Assembly (NCBI GenBank): GCA_002409325.1
Contig: DHUU01000017.1
Coordinates: forward strand, 148,465 to 212,464
Origin: Bacteroidales bacterium UBA5226
Lineage (GTDB): Bacteria > Bacteroidota > Bacteroidia > Bacteroidales > UBA932
Direction of reading: 5' to 3'
DNA length: 64,000 bases
Part shown: piece after piece, positions 35,657 to 43,532 of the stretch
Layout: the number at the start of each line of letters is the position of its first letter
Numbering within the stretch: position 1 is the stretch's first letter
Translations under genes and position numbers: made by a program
Notes under the pieces: model-generated
What the model was told of the DNA's origin: nothing
Seen by the model: the letters and a program-made list of their open reading frames with translations, nothing else
The model's database searches: none

Positions 35657-37231
35657 ATGCCAGATTTGATAAAACCTGCAGAAGTAACGGATATATTGCG
35701 GATGCAGCTGGAAGGGCTGGAATCCCCGGTGGTTTATGAAGAAAAGGGGATAGTACTCCAGGTAAGTGACGGAGTAGTCCGCATATACGGACTATTCAAC
35801 GCGGGAGCTAATGAATTGCTGGAATTTGACAATGGTATCAAAGCCGTTGTCATGAACCTGGAAGAAGATAATGTGGGGGCCGTGCTGCTTGGACCTACCA
35901 ATATGGTCCGGGAAGGGGATATGGTTCGCAGGACAGGGACCATAGCCTCAATTCCTGTGAGTGAGAAAATGATGGGCAGGGTTATTGATCCCCTGGGCAA
36001 TCCCCTTGACGGAAGGGGAGCAATTCCCGGTCCCGTGACAGAAATGCCCCTGGAAAGAAAAGCGCCGGGTGTTATCTTCCGTCAGCCCGTATCGGAGCCC
36101 CTGCAGACAGGGATCAAATCCATAGACGCCATGATACCTATTGGCAGGGGGCAGCGGGAACTGATCATAGGGGACAGGCAGACAGGAAAAACGGCGATTG
36201 CCCTGGACACTATCATAAACCAGCGTAACAATTTCCTGGCCGGTGATCCTGTCTATTGCATCTATGTGGCCATAGGACAAAAAGGATCCACGGTGGCCGG
36301 CATAGTCAATACGCTGGAAAAATACGGCGCCATGGAATATACCGTAGTTGTTTCGGCTACAGCCGGAGATCCGGCGGCGCTGCAGTATTTTGCACCCTTT
36401 GCCGGGGCTTCTATTGGTGAATATTACCGTGATACCGGCCGCCACGTGCTGGTGGTATATGACGACTTGTCAAAACAGGCGGTTTCTTACCGGGAGGTGT
36501 CGCTCATTTTGCGAAGGCCCTCGGGCAGAGAAGCTTATCCGGGAGATGTGTTTTACCTGCACTCCAGGTTGCTGGAACGGTCGGCCAGGATCATTGACCA
36601 GGATGAAGTCGCTGTACAGATGAATGATATACCAGACTCGCTCAGGGGTAAGATTAGGGGAGGCGGTTCCCTTACGGCACTTCCGATCATAGAAACACAG
36701 GCAGGCGACGTTTCGTCCTATATCCCGACCAACGTAATCTCCATTACAGACGGGCAGATCTTTCTGGATACAGACCTGTTCAATCAGGGATACCGTCCGG
36801 CCATTAATGTAGGGATTTCCGTTTCCAGGGTGGGTGGCGATGCTCAGCTAAAGGCCATGAAACAGATTGCCGGGACATTGAAGTTAGATCAGGCACAGTA
36901 TCGCGAACTGGAATCTTTTTCACGCTTTGGGGGAGACATGGACCCTATGACACTTAAACTCCTGGACAGGGGGCAGAAGAGTTCACTACTCCTGGTCCAG
37001 AAGCAATACCATCCCTTGCCCGTTGGCAAGCAGATTGCTTTGTTATATTGCGGTACACACGGGTTGTTGGAAAGGGTTACCCCGGATAAAATTCCCGTTT
37101 TTGAAGATAAATTTCTGAGGATTCTCGAAACCAGCCACCAGGAAACGATACTGGATCCTCTGGGTAAGGGGGAAATCAACCCGCAGATAGCATCGGCCAT
37201 TGAAAGTGTGGCAGAACAGGTAGCCGGTTAG
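35657..37231 (+). CDS. atpA: ATP synthase F1 subunit alpha
   Basis: Non-catalytic nucleotide-binding subunit of F1, 524 residues. Walker A GDRQTGKT, Walker B HVLVVYDDLSKQA and the SYREVSLILRRPSGREAYPGDVFYLHSRLLERSA region are intact. The start is placed at the ATG giving MPDLIKPAEV, 7 nt after atpH; the in-frame ATG ten codons earlier would overlap atpH by 23 nt and add residues not typical of the family. Confidence 0.96.
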   Translation: MPDLIKPAEVTDILRMQLEGLESPVVYEEKGIVLQVSDGVVRIYGLFNAGANELLEFDNGIKAVVMNLEEDNVGAVLLGPTNMVREGDMVRRTGTIASIPVSEKMMGRVIDPLGNPLDGRGAIPGPVTEMPLERKAPGVIFRQPVSEPLQTGIKSIDAMIPIGRGQRELIIGDRQTGKTAIALDTIINQRNNFLAGDPVYCIYVAIGQKGSTVAGIVNTLEKYGAMEYTVVVSATAGDPAALQYFAPFAGASIGEYYRDTGRHVLVVYDDLSKQAVSYREVSLILRRPSGREAYPGDVFYLHSRLLERSARIIDQDEVAVQMNDIPDSLRGKIRGGGSLTALPIIETQAGDVSSYIPTNVISITDGQIFLDTDLFNQGYRPAINVGISVSRVGGDAQLKAMKQIAGTLKLDQAQYRELESFSRFGGDMDPMTLKLLDRGQKSSLLLVQKQYHPLPVGKQIALLYCGTHGLLERVTPDKIPVFEDKFLRILETSHQETILDPLGKGEINPQIASAIESVAEQVAG

Positions 37232-37234
37232 ACT

Positions 37235-38215
37235 ATGGCTTCATTACGTGAAATAAGAAGAAGAATCAGCTCCATTCGCAGGACGCAGAAAATTACCGAG
37301 GCCATGCAACGGGTCTCCTCGGCAAAACTTCACAAGGCACAGACCGCCCTGGGTTATGTACTCCCTTATGAAGAAAGGCTGCTATACATGCTCCTTACCT
37401 TTATTCACGAAGAGCGTTACCTATACGAACACGGGTTACCCCGGGGAATGCACTCACTCCGGCAGACTCCTTATGCCATTGCCCGTCCCATAAACCGTGT
37501 GTCCATCATCTTTATTGCATCAGATACAGGGTTATGCGGGGCCTACAATGCCAATGTTGAAAAAAAAATGCTGGAAGTTCTGGATGATTACGCCGGTCTT
37601 CCCCGTGAGAACATTACCCTGTATCCTATAGGAATGCAAATGCTGGATGTGGCACGGAAAACGGGGTGTATGGTTGAGGACCGCTATATCGGCCTAATGG
37701 CAAATCCAGATGACCTGACATGTGAACGTATTTCCCGCAGGCTACAGATCGGGTACATCAGGGGCACGGTAGACAAGGCAGAGCTGATCTATTATCATTT
37801 CAAAAACATATCTGTACAGATCCTCCAGAGAGACACCTTCCTGCCCTTTCAGTCGGAATTGGTTAAAAGCACAAACCCATCCTTCGGACGCGAGATCAGT
37901 GGCAAGCAAGGCCCGATCATTCCTCAGGAATACCCCCTGGCCGAGCTGGACCCTGAATACTACGAGGGGTATATCATAGAACCTTCCCGGCAGGAACTCA
38001 TAGATGCCTTGCTTCCCCGGGTCCTTAGCTTTCAGTTATTCAGGGCAGTATTGGATGCCAACGCTTCCGAACATGCGGCCAGAACACTGGCTATGAAGGC
38101 AGCATCTGAAAACGCACAGGACCTTGTCCGCGAACTGACACTGCTTTACAACAAAAGCAGGCAACAGGCCATTACGGCAGAAATTCTGGATATTTTGTCC
38201 GGGTCGGTAAGGTAA
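37235..38215 (+). CDS. atpG: ATP synthase F1 subunit gamma
   Basis: Central rotating shaft, 326 residues, about 40 longer than E. coli gamma. The conserved N-terminal helix (SSIRRTQKITEAMQRVSSAKL) and C-terminal helix (AARTLAMKAASENAQDLV, NKSRQQAITAEILDILSG) are both present, so the extra length is internal. It starts 3 nt after atpA and is the last gene of the operon; only 6 nt separate its stop from the end of the convergent hpf. Confidence 0.95.
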   Translation: MASLREIRRRISSIRRTQKITEAMQRVSSAKLHKAQTALGYVLPYEERLLYMLLTFIHEERYLYEHGLPRGMHSLRQTPYAIARPINRVSIIFIASDTGLCGAYNANVEKKMLEVLDDYAGLPRENITLYPIGMQMLDVARKTGCMVEDRYIGLMANPDDLTCERISRRLQIGYIRGTVDKAELIYYHFKNISVQILQRDTFLPFQSELVKSTNPSFGREISGKQGPIIPQEYPLAELDPEYYEGYIIEPSRQELIDALLPRVLSFQLFRAVLDANASEHAARTLAMKAASENAQDLVRELTLLYNKSRQQAITAEILDILSGSVR

Positions 38216-38221
38216 AAGATA

Positions 38222-38515
38222 TCAGGTGCCACGCTTTTTCTGTTTAGTTTTAACCAGGTTTTCTTTCAATATATCCACACCTGTTGCGATAGCTTCTTCA
38301 AAGGTAGGACAAGTTCGTTCCGCTATAAGTTCATTTCCGGGGATCTTGACACGAATGGTGGCTTTTTTATTGTCGTGACCCGGGACCAGGGAAAGGGTAA
38401 CCTCGATCCCTATGATGCCATCAAAGAATCGATCCAGTTTTCCCACTTTTTCTTCAATGAAATCCAACAGTTTCCTGTCGGCATCAAATTTAACGGATTC
38501 AACTCTAATGTCCAT
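38222..38515 (-). CDS. hpf: ribosome hibernation-promoting factor, short form
   Basis: 97-residue HPF/RaiA-family protein that sits in the 30S decoding region of idle ribosomes. The typical beginning MDIRVESVKFDADRKLLDFI and conserved KLDRFFDGI with VKIPGNELIAE identify it; the C-terminal dimerisation domain of long HPF is absent. It is unusual here in having a strong Shine-Dalgarno (GGAGGT, 5-nt spacing). It follows the recombinase gene by 48 nt with no visible promoter, so it is probably cotranscribed with it. Confidence 0.95.
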   Translation of the reverse strand: MDIRVESVKFDADRKLLDFIEEKVGKLDRFFDGIIGIEVTLSLVPGHDNKKATIRVKIPGNELIAERTCPTFEEAIATGVDILKENLVKTKQKKRGT

Positions 38516-38520
38516 GATGT

Positions 38521-38526
38521 ACCTCC
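38521..38526 (-). promoter_or_regulatory. Shine-Dalgarno of hpf
   Basis: GGAGGT on the minus strand, 5 nt before the ATG. Notable because most genes in this window have no such site. Confidence 0.7.
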
Positions 38527-38563
38527 ATTTTATATTGTTAATAATTATTGCTTCCAGAGGCTT

Positions 38564-39427
38564 TCAGGCCCTTGGATGCGCTTTTTTATAGGCTTTTTTG
38601 AGTGTTTCAAATGAATTGTGAGTGTAAACCTGGGTGGCCGCCAGTGAATCATGGCCAAGTAGCTCCTTGATACTGTTCAGGTCTGCTCCGCGGTTCAACA
38701 AGTGAGTTGCCAGGGAATGCCTCAATATATGTGGGCTTTTTTTCCCGGTAAATCCGGGCTCTCCGGACAATTCCGTGTGTACCATTTTACTGATTGTTGT
38801 AAGGGCCATGGACTCTCCGTTTTTGCGGCAGAAAAGCCAGGGTGAGTTCACGTTCCTGTCTGCTATAAATTGCTGCAAATCCCGGACCAAACCTCGGCTC
38901 AGGGGCACGTCCCGTTCTTTATTTCCCTTTCCCCGGACACGTAGTATAGACCGATAAAAATCAAGATCCTGAATGCGAATTCCCGCCAGTTCGGCTCGCC
39001 GGATACCCGTGGAATACAGCAGATGTATCATTACTGAAACCTGTGTCTGATATGATTCACGACTGTCAATCAGGTTGTTGATCCTGTCCTCAGGGTAAAA
39101 TTCAGGGATCCGGCTTCCCTTTTTTGGGCGGACCAGCAGTTTGAGGGGATTGTCACGGATTTTTTCTTTTTTGACCAGGTAATTGCAATAGGAACTTAGC
39201 GCAGATAGACGCTGGTATACGGTGGCAGGACTCAGGCCCTGTTCCAGGAGCGAACCGGTGTATGCCCTGAGGTCGGTTAATGCCACTTGCTTCATGGGAT
39301 TGTCTTCTTCATGAAAGCTCATGAAGTTGTAGAAATCCGTAATGGCATGATTATAAATGGCCCGGGTCCTTTCTGAATAGCGTTTCTGTACACCGAGGAA
39401 GTCTATGAAATCGCTTCTTTCCATCAT
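38564..39427 (-). CDS. xerC: tyrosine recombinase, XerC/XerD type
   Basis: Site-specific recombinase of about 287 residues, probably for chromosome dimer resolution. N-terminal SAM-like DNA-binding domain (YSERTRAIYNHAITDFYNFM) and a catalytic domain with the R-H-R-H-Y set: STGIRRAEL, HILRHSLATHL, LGHDSLAATQVYTH. I start at the ATG pair at 39427/39424; the upstream extension overlaps rpsU and is rejected. A TATATTTG core ends 3 nt before the ATG. It is flanked by rpsU and hpf as in other Bacteroidota, so it is housekeeping rather than a mobile integrase. XerC and XerD cannot be told apart by sight. Confidence 0.9.
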   Translation of the reverse strand: MMERSDFIDFLGVQKRYSERTRAIYNHAITDFYNFMSFHEEDNPMKQVALTDLRAYTGSLLEQGLSPATVYQRLSALSSYCNYLVKKEKIRDNPLKLLVRPKKGSRIPEFYPEDRINNLIDSRESYQTQVSVMIHLLYSTGIRRAELAGIRIQDLDFYRSILRVRGKGNKERDVPLSRGLVRDLQQFIADRNVNSPWLFCRKNGESMALTTISKMVHTELSGEPGFTGKKSPHILRHSLATHLLNRGADLNSIKELLGHDSLAATQVYTHNSFETLKKAYKKAHPRA

Positions 39428-39430
39428 ATA

Positions 39431-39438
39431 CAAATATA
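39431..39438 (-). promoter_or_regulatory. -7 promoter element of xerC
   Basis: TATATTTG on the minus strand, perfect core, only 3 nt before the first ATG. It lies directly after the rpsU terminator T-run. Transcription would start at or next to the ATG. Confidence 0.55.
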
Positions 39439-39439
39439 C

Positions 39440-39464
39440 AAAAAAACGAGGATTATTCCTCGTT
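39440..39464 (-). terminator. rpsU intrinsic terminator overlapping its stop codon
   Basis: Perfect 8-bp stem (AACGAGGA / TCCTCGTT) with a 4-nt loop; a run of seven T begins within the 3' arm and continues past it. The rpsU stop codon TAA (39453-39455) lies in the loop and the last two sense codons are in the 5' arm, so terminating ribosomes must sit on the hairpin. Confidence 0.8.
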
Positions 39465-39644
39465 ATTCTGCAACCGTTGTTTGTATATGGCTTTCTTTTT
39501 CTGATCTCTGTTTGTAACGGAGTGTTTGGTAAAGGTCTGGCGGCTTCTGAGCTCACGCACAATCCCTGTCTTTTCAAATTTTCGTTTGAATTTCTTTAAC
39601 GCACGTTCTATGTTTTCGCCTTCCTTAACTGGTACAATAATCAT
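39453..39644 (-). CDS. rpsU: 30S ribosomal protein S21
   Basis: Small-subunit protein bS21, located by the 3' end of 16S rRNA. 63 residues starting MIIVPVKEGENIERALKKF, basic throughout (FKRKFEKTG). I start at the ATG at 39644; a GTG four codons earlier is part of the Shine-Dalgarno itself. It has its own promoter (39676-39705), a very strong ribosome-binding site and its own terminator, so it is monocistronic although followed by xerC. Confidence 0.97.
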   Translation of the reverse strand: MIIVPVKEGENIERALKKFKRKFEKTGIVRELRSRQTFTKHSVTNRDQKKKAIYKQRLQNNEE

Positions 39645-39653
39645 ATTTACAGA

Positions 39654-39663
39654 CACCTCCTTT
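39654..39663 (-). promoter_or_regulatory. extended Shine-Dalgarno of rpsU
   Basis: AAAGGAGGTG on the minus strand, fully complementary to CACCUCCUUU at the 3' end of 16S rRNA, 9 nt before the ATG (11 nt from AGGAGG). It is the longest such match I see in the window. Confidence 0.85.
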
Positions 39664-39675
39664 TGTTACGGGGGG

Positions 39676-39705
39676 CAAAAGTAGACAAAAAAATGGAAAA
39701 TCAAA
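39676..39705 (-). promoter_or_regulatory. promoter of rpsU
   Basis: TTTG, 18 nt, then TACTTTTG on the minus strand. Both elements match consensus, with spacing one short of 19. The predicted leader is about 30 nt and contains the Shine-Dalgarno. Confidence 0.75.
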
Positions 39706-39715
39706 GCGTAAACTG

Positions 39716-39723
39716 TATATTTG
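39716..39723 (+). promoter_or_regulatory. -7 promoter element of hutU
   Basis: TATATTTG, a perfect core, 31 nt before the hutU ATG; no good -33. It is 32 bp from the divergent rpsU element. Confidence 0.55.
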
Positions 39724-39754
39724 TAGGTTAAATTCTCAAAATTTCTATTTGATT

Positions 39755-41731
39755 ATGATCAATGAAGGCATTCCTTCACAAATTCCGCCGGAAATACCTC
39801 TGGATGATAGTGTAAACCATGCTCCGGTAAGAAAAGACATCCTATCAAAGGAAGAAAAAAGGCTTGCCCTGGCTAATGCCCTGCGCTATTTTCCTGCCTC
39901 ACAACATGCAGATCTGGCCCCGGGATTTGCCCGGGAACTGAAGCAATACGGCCGGATTTACATGTACCGGTATCGCCCTCAAAAGCCCATAACTGCCGGC
40001 AGGCTGGAAGATTATCCGGCTAAATGCCCTCAGGCAGCGGCCATCATGCTCATGATCAACAACAACCTGGATGCAGCTGTTGCCCAGCACCCGCACGAAC
40101 TGATCACCTATGGCGGGAACGGGGCGGTTTTTCAGAACTGGGCCCAGTACCACCTTTGCATGCATTACCTGTTGCAGATGACCGAGGAACAAACCCTTGT
40201 GCTGTATTCGGGCCATCCGCTGGGTCTTTTTCCTTCTTCAAAAGAGGCACCCCGGCTGGTGATTACCAACGGTATGGTCATTCCCAATTATTCTTCAAGG
40301 GATCACTGGGAAAAACTTAACGCCCTGGGCGTTTCGCAATACGGGCAGATGACAGCAGGTTCCTTCATGTACATCGGGCCTCAGGGGATTGTGCATGGCA
40401 CAACCATAACCATAATGAACGCCGCCAGGATGCGCACTCAGGGGAACAAAGACTCTGTACTGTTTGTTTCCAGCGGTCTGGGAGGAATGTCGGGTGCACA
40501 GCCCAAGGCTTCCAGAATAGCCGGTGTTGTGGGGGTGATTGCCGAGATAGACCCCCGGGCAACCGCCAAAAGGTATGAGCAGGGGTGGGTAGATGAAGTG
40601 TACCACAACCTGGAATCGCTGACCGTCCGCATCCTTGAGGCAAAGAAGGGGAGAGAGGCTGTTTCGCTCGCCTACCAGGGAAATGTGGTGGATCTATGGG
40701 AACATCTGGCACAGGAAGGGATTCAGGTAGAGCTGGGATCCGACCAGACCAGCTTGCACAACCCGTTCTCGGGGGGATATTACCCGGTAGGTTACTCCCT
40801 GGAGGAATCCAGAAAAATGATAGCCGGGGATCCGGAACACTTTGAAGAAGCAGTCCGCCTAAGCCTCAGACGCCAGGTCAGGGCCATTAACACACTGGCT
40901 TCAAGGGGCATGTATTTCTTTGATTACGGCAATGCGTTCCTGCTGGAAGCATCACGGGCTGGGGCGGATATTATCCTTGAAAAAGGGAAGTTCCGCTATC
41001 CTTCCTATGTGCAGGACATCATGGGACCCTTGTTTTTTGATTACGGCTTTGGCCCTTTCCGATGGGTATGTACCTCTTCCCTGGAAGAAGACCTGCTTGA
41101 AACGGACAGGATTGCAGCCGGTGTGCTGGAAGATTTGCTAAGAGAAGCTCCCGTTGATATATGCACCCAGCTGGAAGACAACCTCCACTGGATCCGCCAT
41201 GCGCACAGGAACAGTCTGGTGGTGGGTTCTCAGGCCCGCATATTGTATGCCGATGCCAAAGGGCGCATACGCATAGCCCTTGAACTGAACCGTGCTATCA
41301 GGGAAGGCCGTATCAAGGGACCCATTGTCCTTGGAAGGGACCATCACGATGTGTCGGGAACCGACTCCCCCTTCAGGGAAACATCCAACATATACGACGG
41401 ATCATCACTTACGGCAGACATGGCCGTACACAATGTAATCGGAGATGCTTTCCGCGGCGCTACCTGGGTATCGCTTCACAACGGGGGAGGTGTGGGCTGG
41501 GGGGAGGTGATCAACGGTGGTTTTGGATTGGTAATTGACGGAAGTCCCGATGCCGACAGGCGCATAAAAAGCATGCTCTTCTGGGATGTGAACAACGGCA
41601 TCGCAAGACGTGCATGGGCCAGGAACCCGGGAGCCCTCTCGGCCCTGCAACGAGCCATGGAAGAAGAGCCCCTGCTCAGGGTTACGGTACCCTCCCTGGC
41701 AGATCCTTCAGTACTTGATGTTATTGACTGA
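39755..41731 (+). CDS. hutU: urocanate hydratase
   Basis: Second enzyme of histidine breakdown: hydrates urocanate to imidazolone propionate using tightly bound NAD+. 658 residues, the long form also found in eukaryotes (the Pseudomonas type is about 555). Recognisable segments: YGGNGAVFQNWAQY, SGHPLGLFPS, GGYYPVGYS and GRDHHDVSGTDSPFRET. I use the ATG giving MINEGIPSQ; a TTG two codons earlier is possible. hutH, hutI and ftcD are not neighbours; mutA follows 19 nt later in the same direction. Confidence 0.95.
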   Translation: MINEGIPSQIPPEIPLDDSVNHAPVRKDILSKEEKRLALANALRYFPASQHADLAPGFARELKQYGRIYMYRYRPQKPITAGRLEDYPAKCPQAAAIMLMINNNLDAAVAQHPHELITYGGNGAVFQNWAQYHLCMHYLLQMTEEQTLVLYSGHPLGLFPSSKEAPRLVITNGMVIPNYSSRDHWEKLNALGVSQYGQMTAGSFMYIGPQGIVHGTTITIMNAARMRTQGNKDSVLFVSSGLGGMSGAQPKASRIAGVVGVIAEIDPRATAKRYEQGWVDEVYHNLESLTVRILEAKKGREAVSLAYQGNVVDLWEHLAQEGIQVELGSDQTSLHNPFSGGYYPVGYSLEESRKMIAGDPEHFEEAVRLSLRRQVRAINTLASRGMYFFDYGNAFLLEASRAGADIILEKGKFRYPSYVQDIMGPLFFDYGFGPFRWVCTSSLEEDLLETDRIAAGVLEDLLREAPVDICTQLEDNLHWIRHAHRNSLVVGSQARILYADAKGRIRIALELNRAIREGRIKGPIVLGRDHHDVSGTDSPFRETSNIYDGSSLTADMAVHNVIGDAFRGATWVSLHNGGGVGWGEVINGGFGLVIDGSPDADRRIKSMLFWDVNNGIARRAWARNPGALSALQRAMEEEPLLRVTVPSLADPSVLDVID

Positions 41732-41750
41732 TTATATTCAATCCATACTT

Positions 41751-43532
41751 ATGACAGAAAAATTATTCAAAGAGTTTCCACCGGTCCTCACGCAACAATG
41801 GGAGGAACAGATCCGACTGGATCTGAAAGGGGCGGATTACGAAAAGAAACTGGTCTGGAAAACGACAGACGGATTCAGGGTCCGGCCCTATTACAGGGAA
41901 GAAGACCTGAAAGGGATCCCGCATCTGGATTCGCTTCCCGGTCAAAAACCTTACCTGAGGGGAACCGGACCGGACAACATCTGGCTCATCAGGCAGGGAT
42001 TCCCGCTCAAAGATTCACTTTCACAGGTCAATGCCTCCGTGCTGGAAGCCCTGAACAGGGGCGTGGAATCCATTGGCTTTATACTCCGGCAGGAGCAGGA
42101 GCTTACACCTCAGGACATGAATACCCTGTTTAAGGGAGTTTTCCTTCCTGCCGTAGAAGTTGCCTTTGAGGGCGTATCCTGCAAAAAGCCGGGCACATTG
42201 CACTCTTTTCTGGAATTTGTACGTACCACAGGAACCCCTTCTGAACAGGTCAGGGCACGTTTTGGGTTTGATCCCGCCGGAGATGCATTCTTTGCCGGCA
42301 GCATGCCGCAACCGGAAGACTTTGATGTGCTCAGAGGTTTGATTGAAACCTGCCGTGATTATCCCCGGGTACGCCTGGTGGGCATTCCGGGATTCCGGAT
42401 TCATAACCAGGGTTCGGGAGTTGTACAGGAACTTGCCTTTGCAATGGGCATGGGATACGAATACATCAGGATATTGACATCCGGAGGATTATCCCCCGAT
42501 ATGGCGGCACGGTCCATACATTTTCTAATGGGCATAGGAACCCATTATTTTCTTGAGATGGCCAAGTTTCGTGCGATCAGGGTTTTCTGGAACGAAGTCA
42601 GTGAATCTAAAATTGCGGTGCATGCCACCTCCGGTTCCTGGAGCCAGACAGCTTACGATATGTATGTTAACCTGCTGCGTGGTACAACCCAGGCCATGTC
42701 TGCTGTTTTGGCAGGGGTGGATTCTCTGGAAGTGCTGCCCTTTGACGGGATCGTTGCCGGGGGAACCGACCAAGGTTACCGCCTGGCCAGGAACATCCAG
42801 GTAATTCTCAGGGAAGAAGCACATTTTGACCAGGTTACCGATCCGGCTGCCGGATCTTATTATATTGAAAACCTGACCGATTCCGTTCTCGGTGAATCCC
42901 GCATAGTGTACCGCCAGATCCTGCAGACAGGAGGTTTTTCAGATCCCCAAACCTGCGACAGGTTCAGGGAAACCATCAACAACACACGGGAACGCCGTCT
43001 GCAGAATCTGGCCGGCCGCAGGGAAATCCTGGTAGGAATCAATCAGTATCCCGATGCCGCCGGAAAAGCACCTGCCGGAGTGTTACTATCGGGCGAAGGA
43101 GGGATGCGGGCTGCCTTAGGTTTTGAAAAGTTGCGCCTGCGTACCGAACAGGCCCCTGAAATACCCGCAGTTTTCCTGCTTACCTTCGGGAACATGGCCA
43201 TGTGCAGGGCCAGGGCCCAGTTCTCGGCCGGCTTCTTTGGAGTTGCCGGGTTCAGGATTCTGGACAACAACCGGTTTGCCACTGTTGAAGAAGGCATTCA
43301 GGCAGCCCGAAAATCCGGGGCACGCATTGTGGTTGCCTGTTCATCCGATGATGAATACGAACAGGCGGTACCGCTCATTGCCCGTTCCCTGGATCCCGGG
43401 ACCATCCTTACCGTGGCCGGGGATCCGTCCTGTAAAGAAGCCCTGACGGATCAAGGGATCAATCATTTCATCAGCATCCGCAGCAATGTACTGGAAACGT
43501 TGCTGGAGTATCAAAAAGAGTTGGGATTATGA
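41751..43532 (+). CDS. mutA: methylmalonyl-CoA mutase small subunit
   Basis: Non-catalytic partner of the adenosylcobalamin mutase that interconverts succinyl-CoA and methylmalonyl-CoA, a route to or from propionate. 593 residues from the ATG giving MTEKLFKEFPPVLT. It has a TIM barrel-like N-terminal part (RVRPYYREEDLKG, ATSGSWSQTAYDMYVNLLR) and a C-terminal B12-fold domain without the DxHxxG cobalamin motif, as expected for the small subunit. It overlaps mutB by 4 nt (ATGA). Confidence 0.94.
   Translation: MTEKLFKEFPPVLTQQWEEQIRLDLKGADYEKKLVWKTTDGFRVRPYYREEDLKGIPHLDSLPGQKPYLRGTGPDNIWLIRQGFPLKDSLSQVNASVLEALNRGVESIGFILRQEQELTPQDMNTLFKGVFLPAVEVAFEGVSCKKPGTLHSFLEFVRTTGTPSEQVRARFGFDPAGDAFFAGSMPQPEDFDVLRGLIETCRDYPRVRLVGIPGFRIHNQGSGVVQELAFAMGMGYEYIRILTSGGLSPDMAARSIHFLMGIGTHYFLEMAKFRAIRVFWNEVSESKIAVHATSGSWSQTAYDMYVNLLRGTTQAMSAVLAGVDSLEVLPFDGIVAGGTDQGYRLARNIQVILREEAHFDQVTDPAAGSYYIENLTDSVLGESRIVYRQILQTGGFSDPQTCDRFRETINNTRERRLQNLAGRREILVGINQYPDAAGKAPAGVLLSGEGGMRAALGFEKLRLRTEQAPEIPAVFLLTFGNMAMCRARAQFSAGFFGVAGFRILDNNRFATVEEGIQAARKSGARIVVACSSDDEYEQAVPLIARSLDPGTILTVAGDPSCKEALTDQGINHFISIRSNVLETLLEYQKELGL

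Noticed and set aside
38564..39427. Mobile-element integrase
   Set aside because: The recombinase sits between rpsU and hpf, a conserved housekeeping position, with no att repeats or cargo genes.
39724..39754. Cobalamin or histidine-responsive riboswitch before hutU-mutAB
   Set aside because: The leader is only about 30 nt; no structured element fits.
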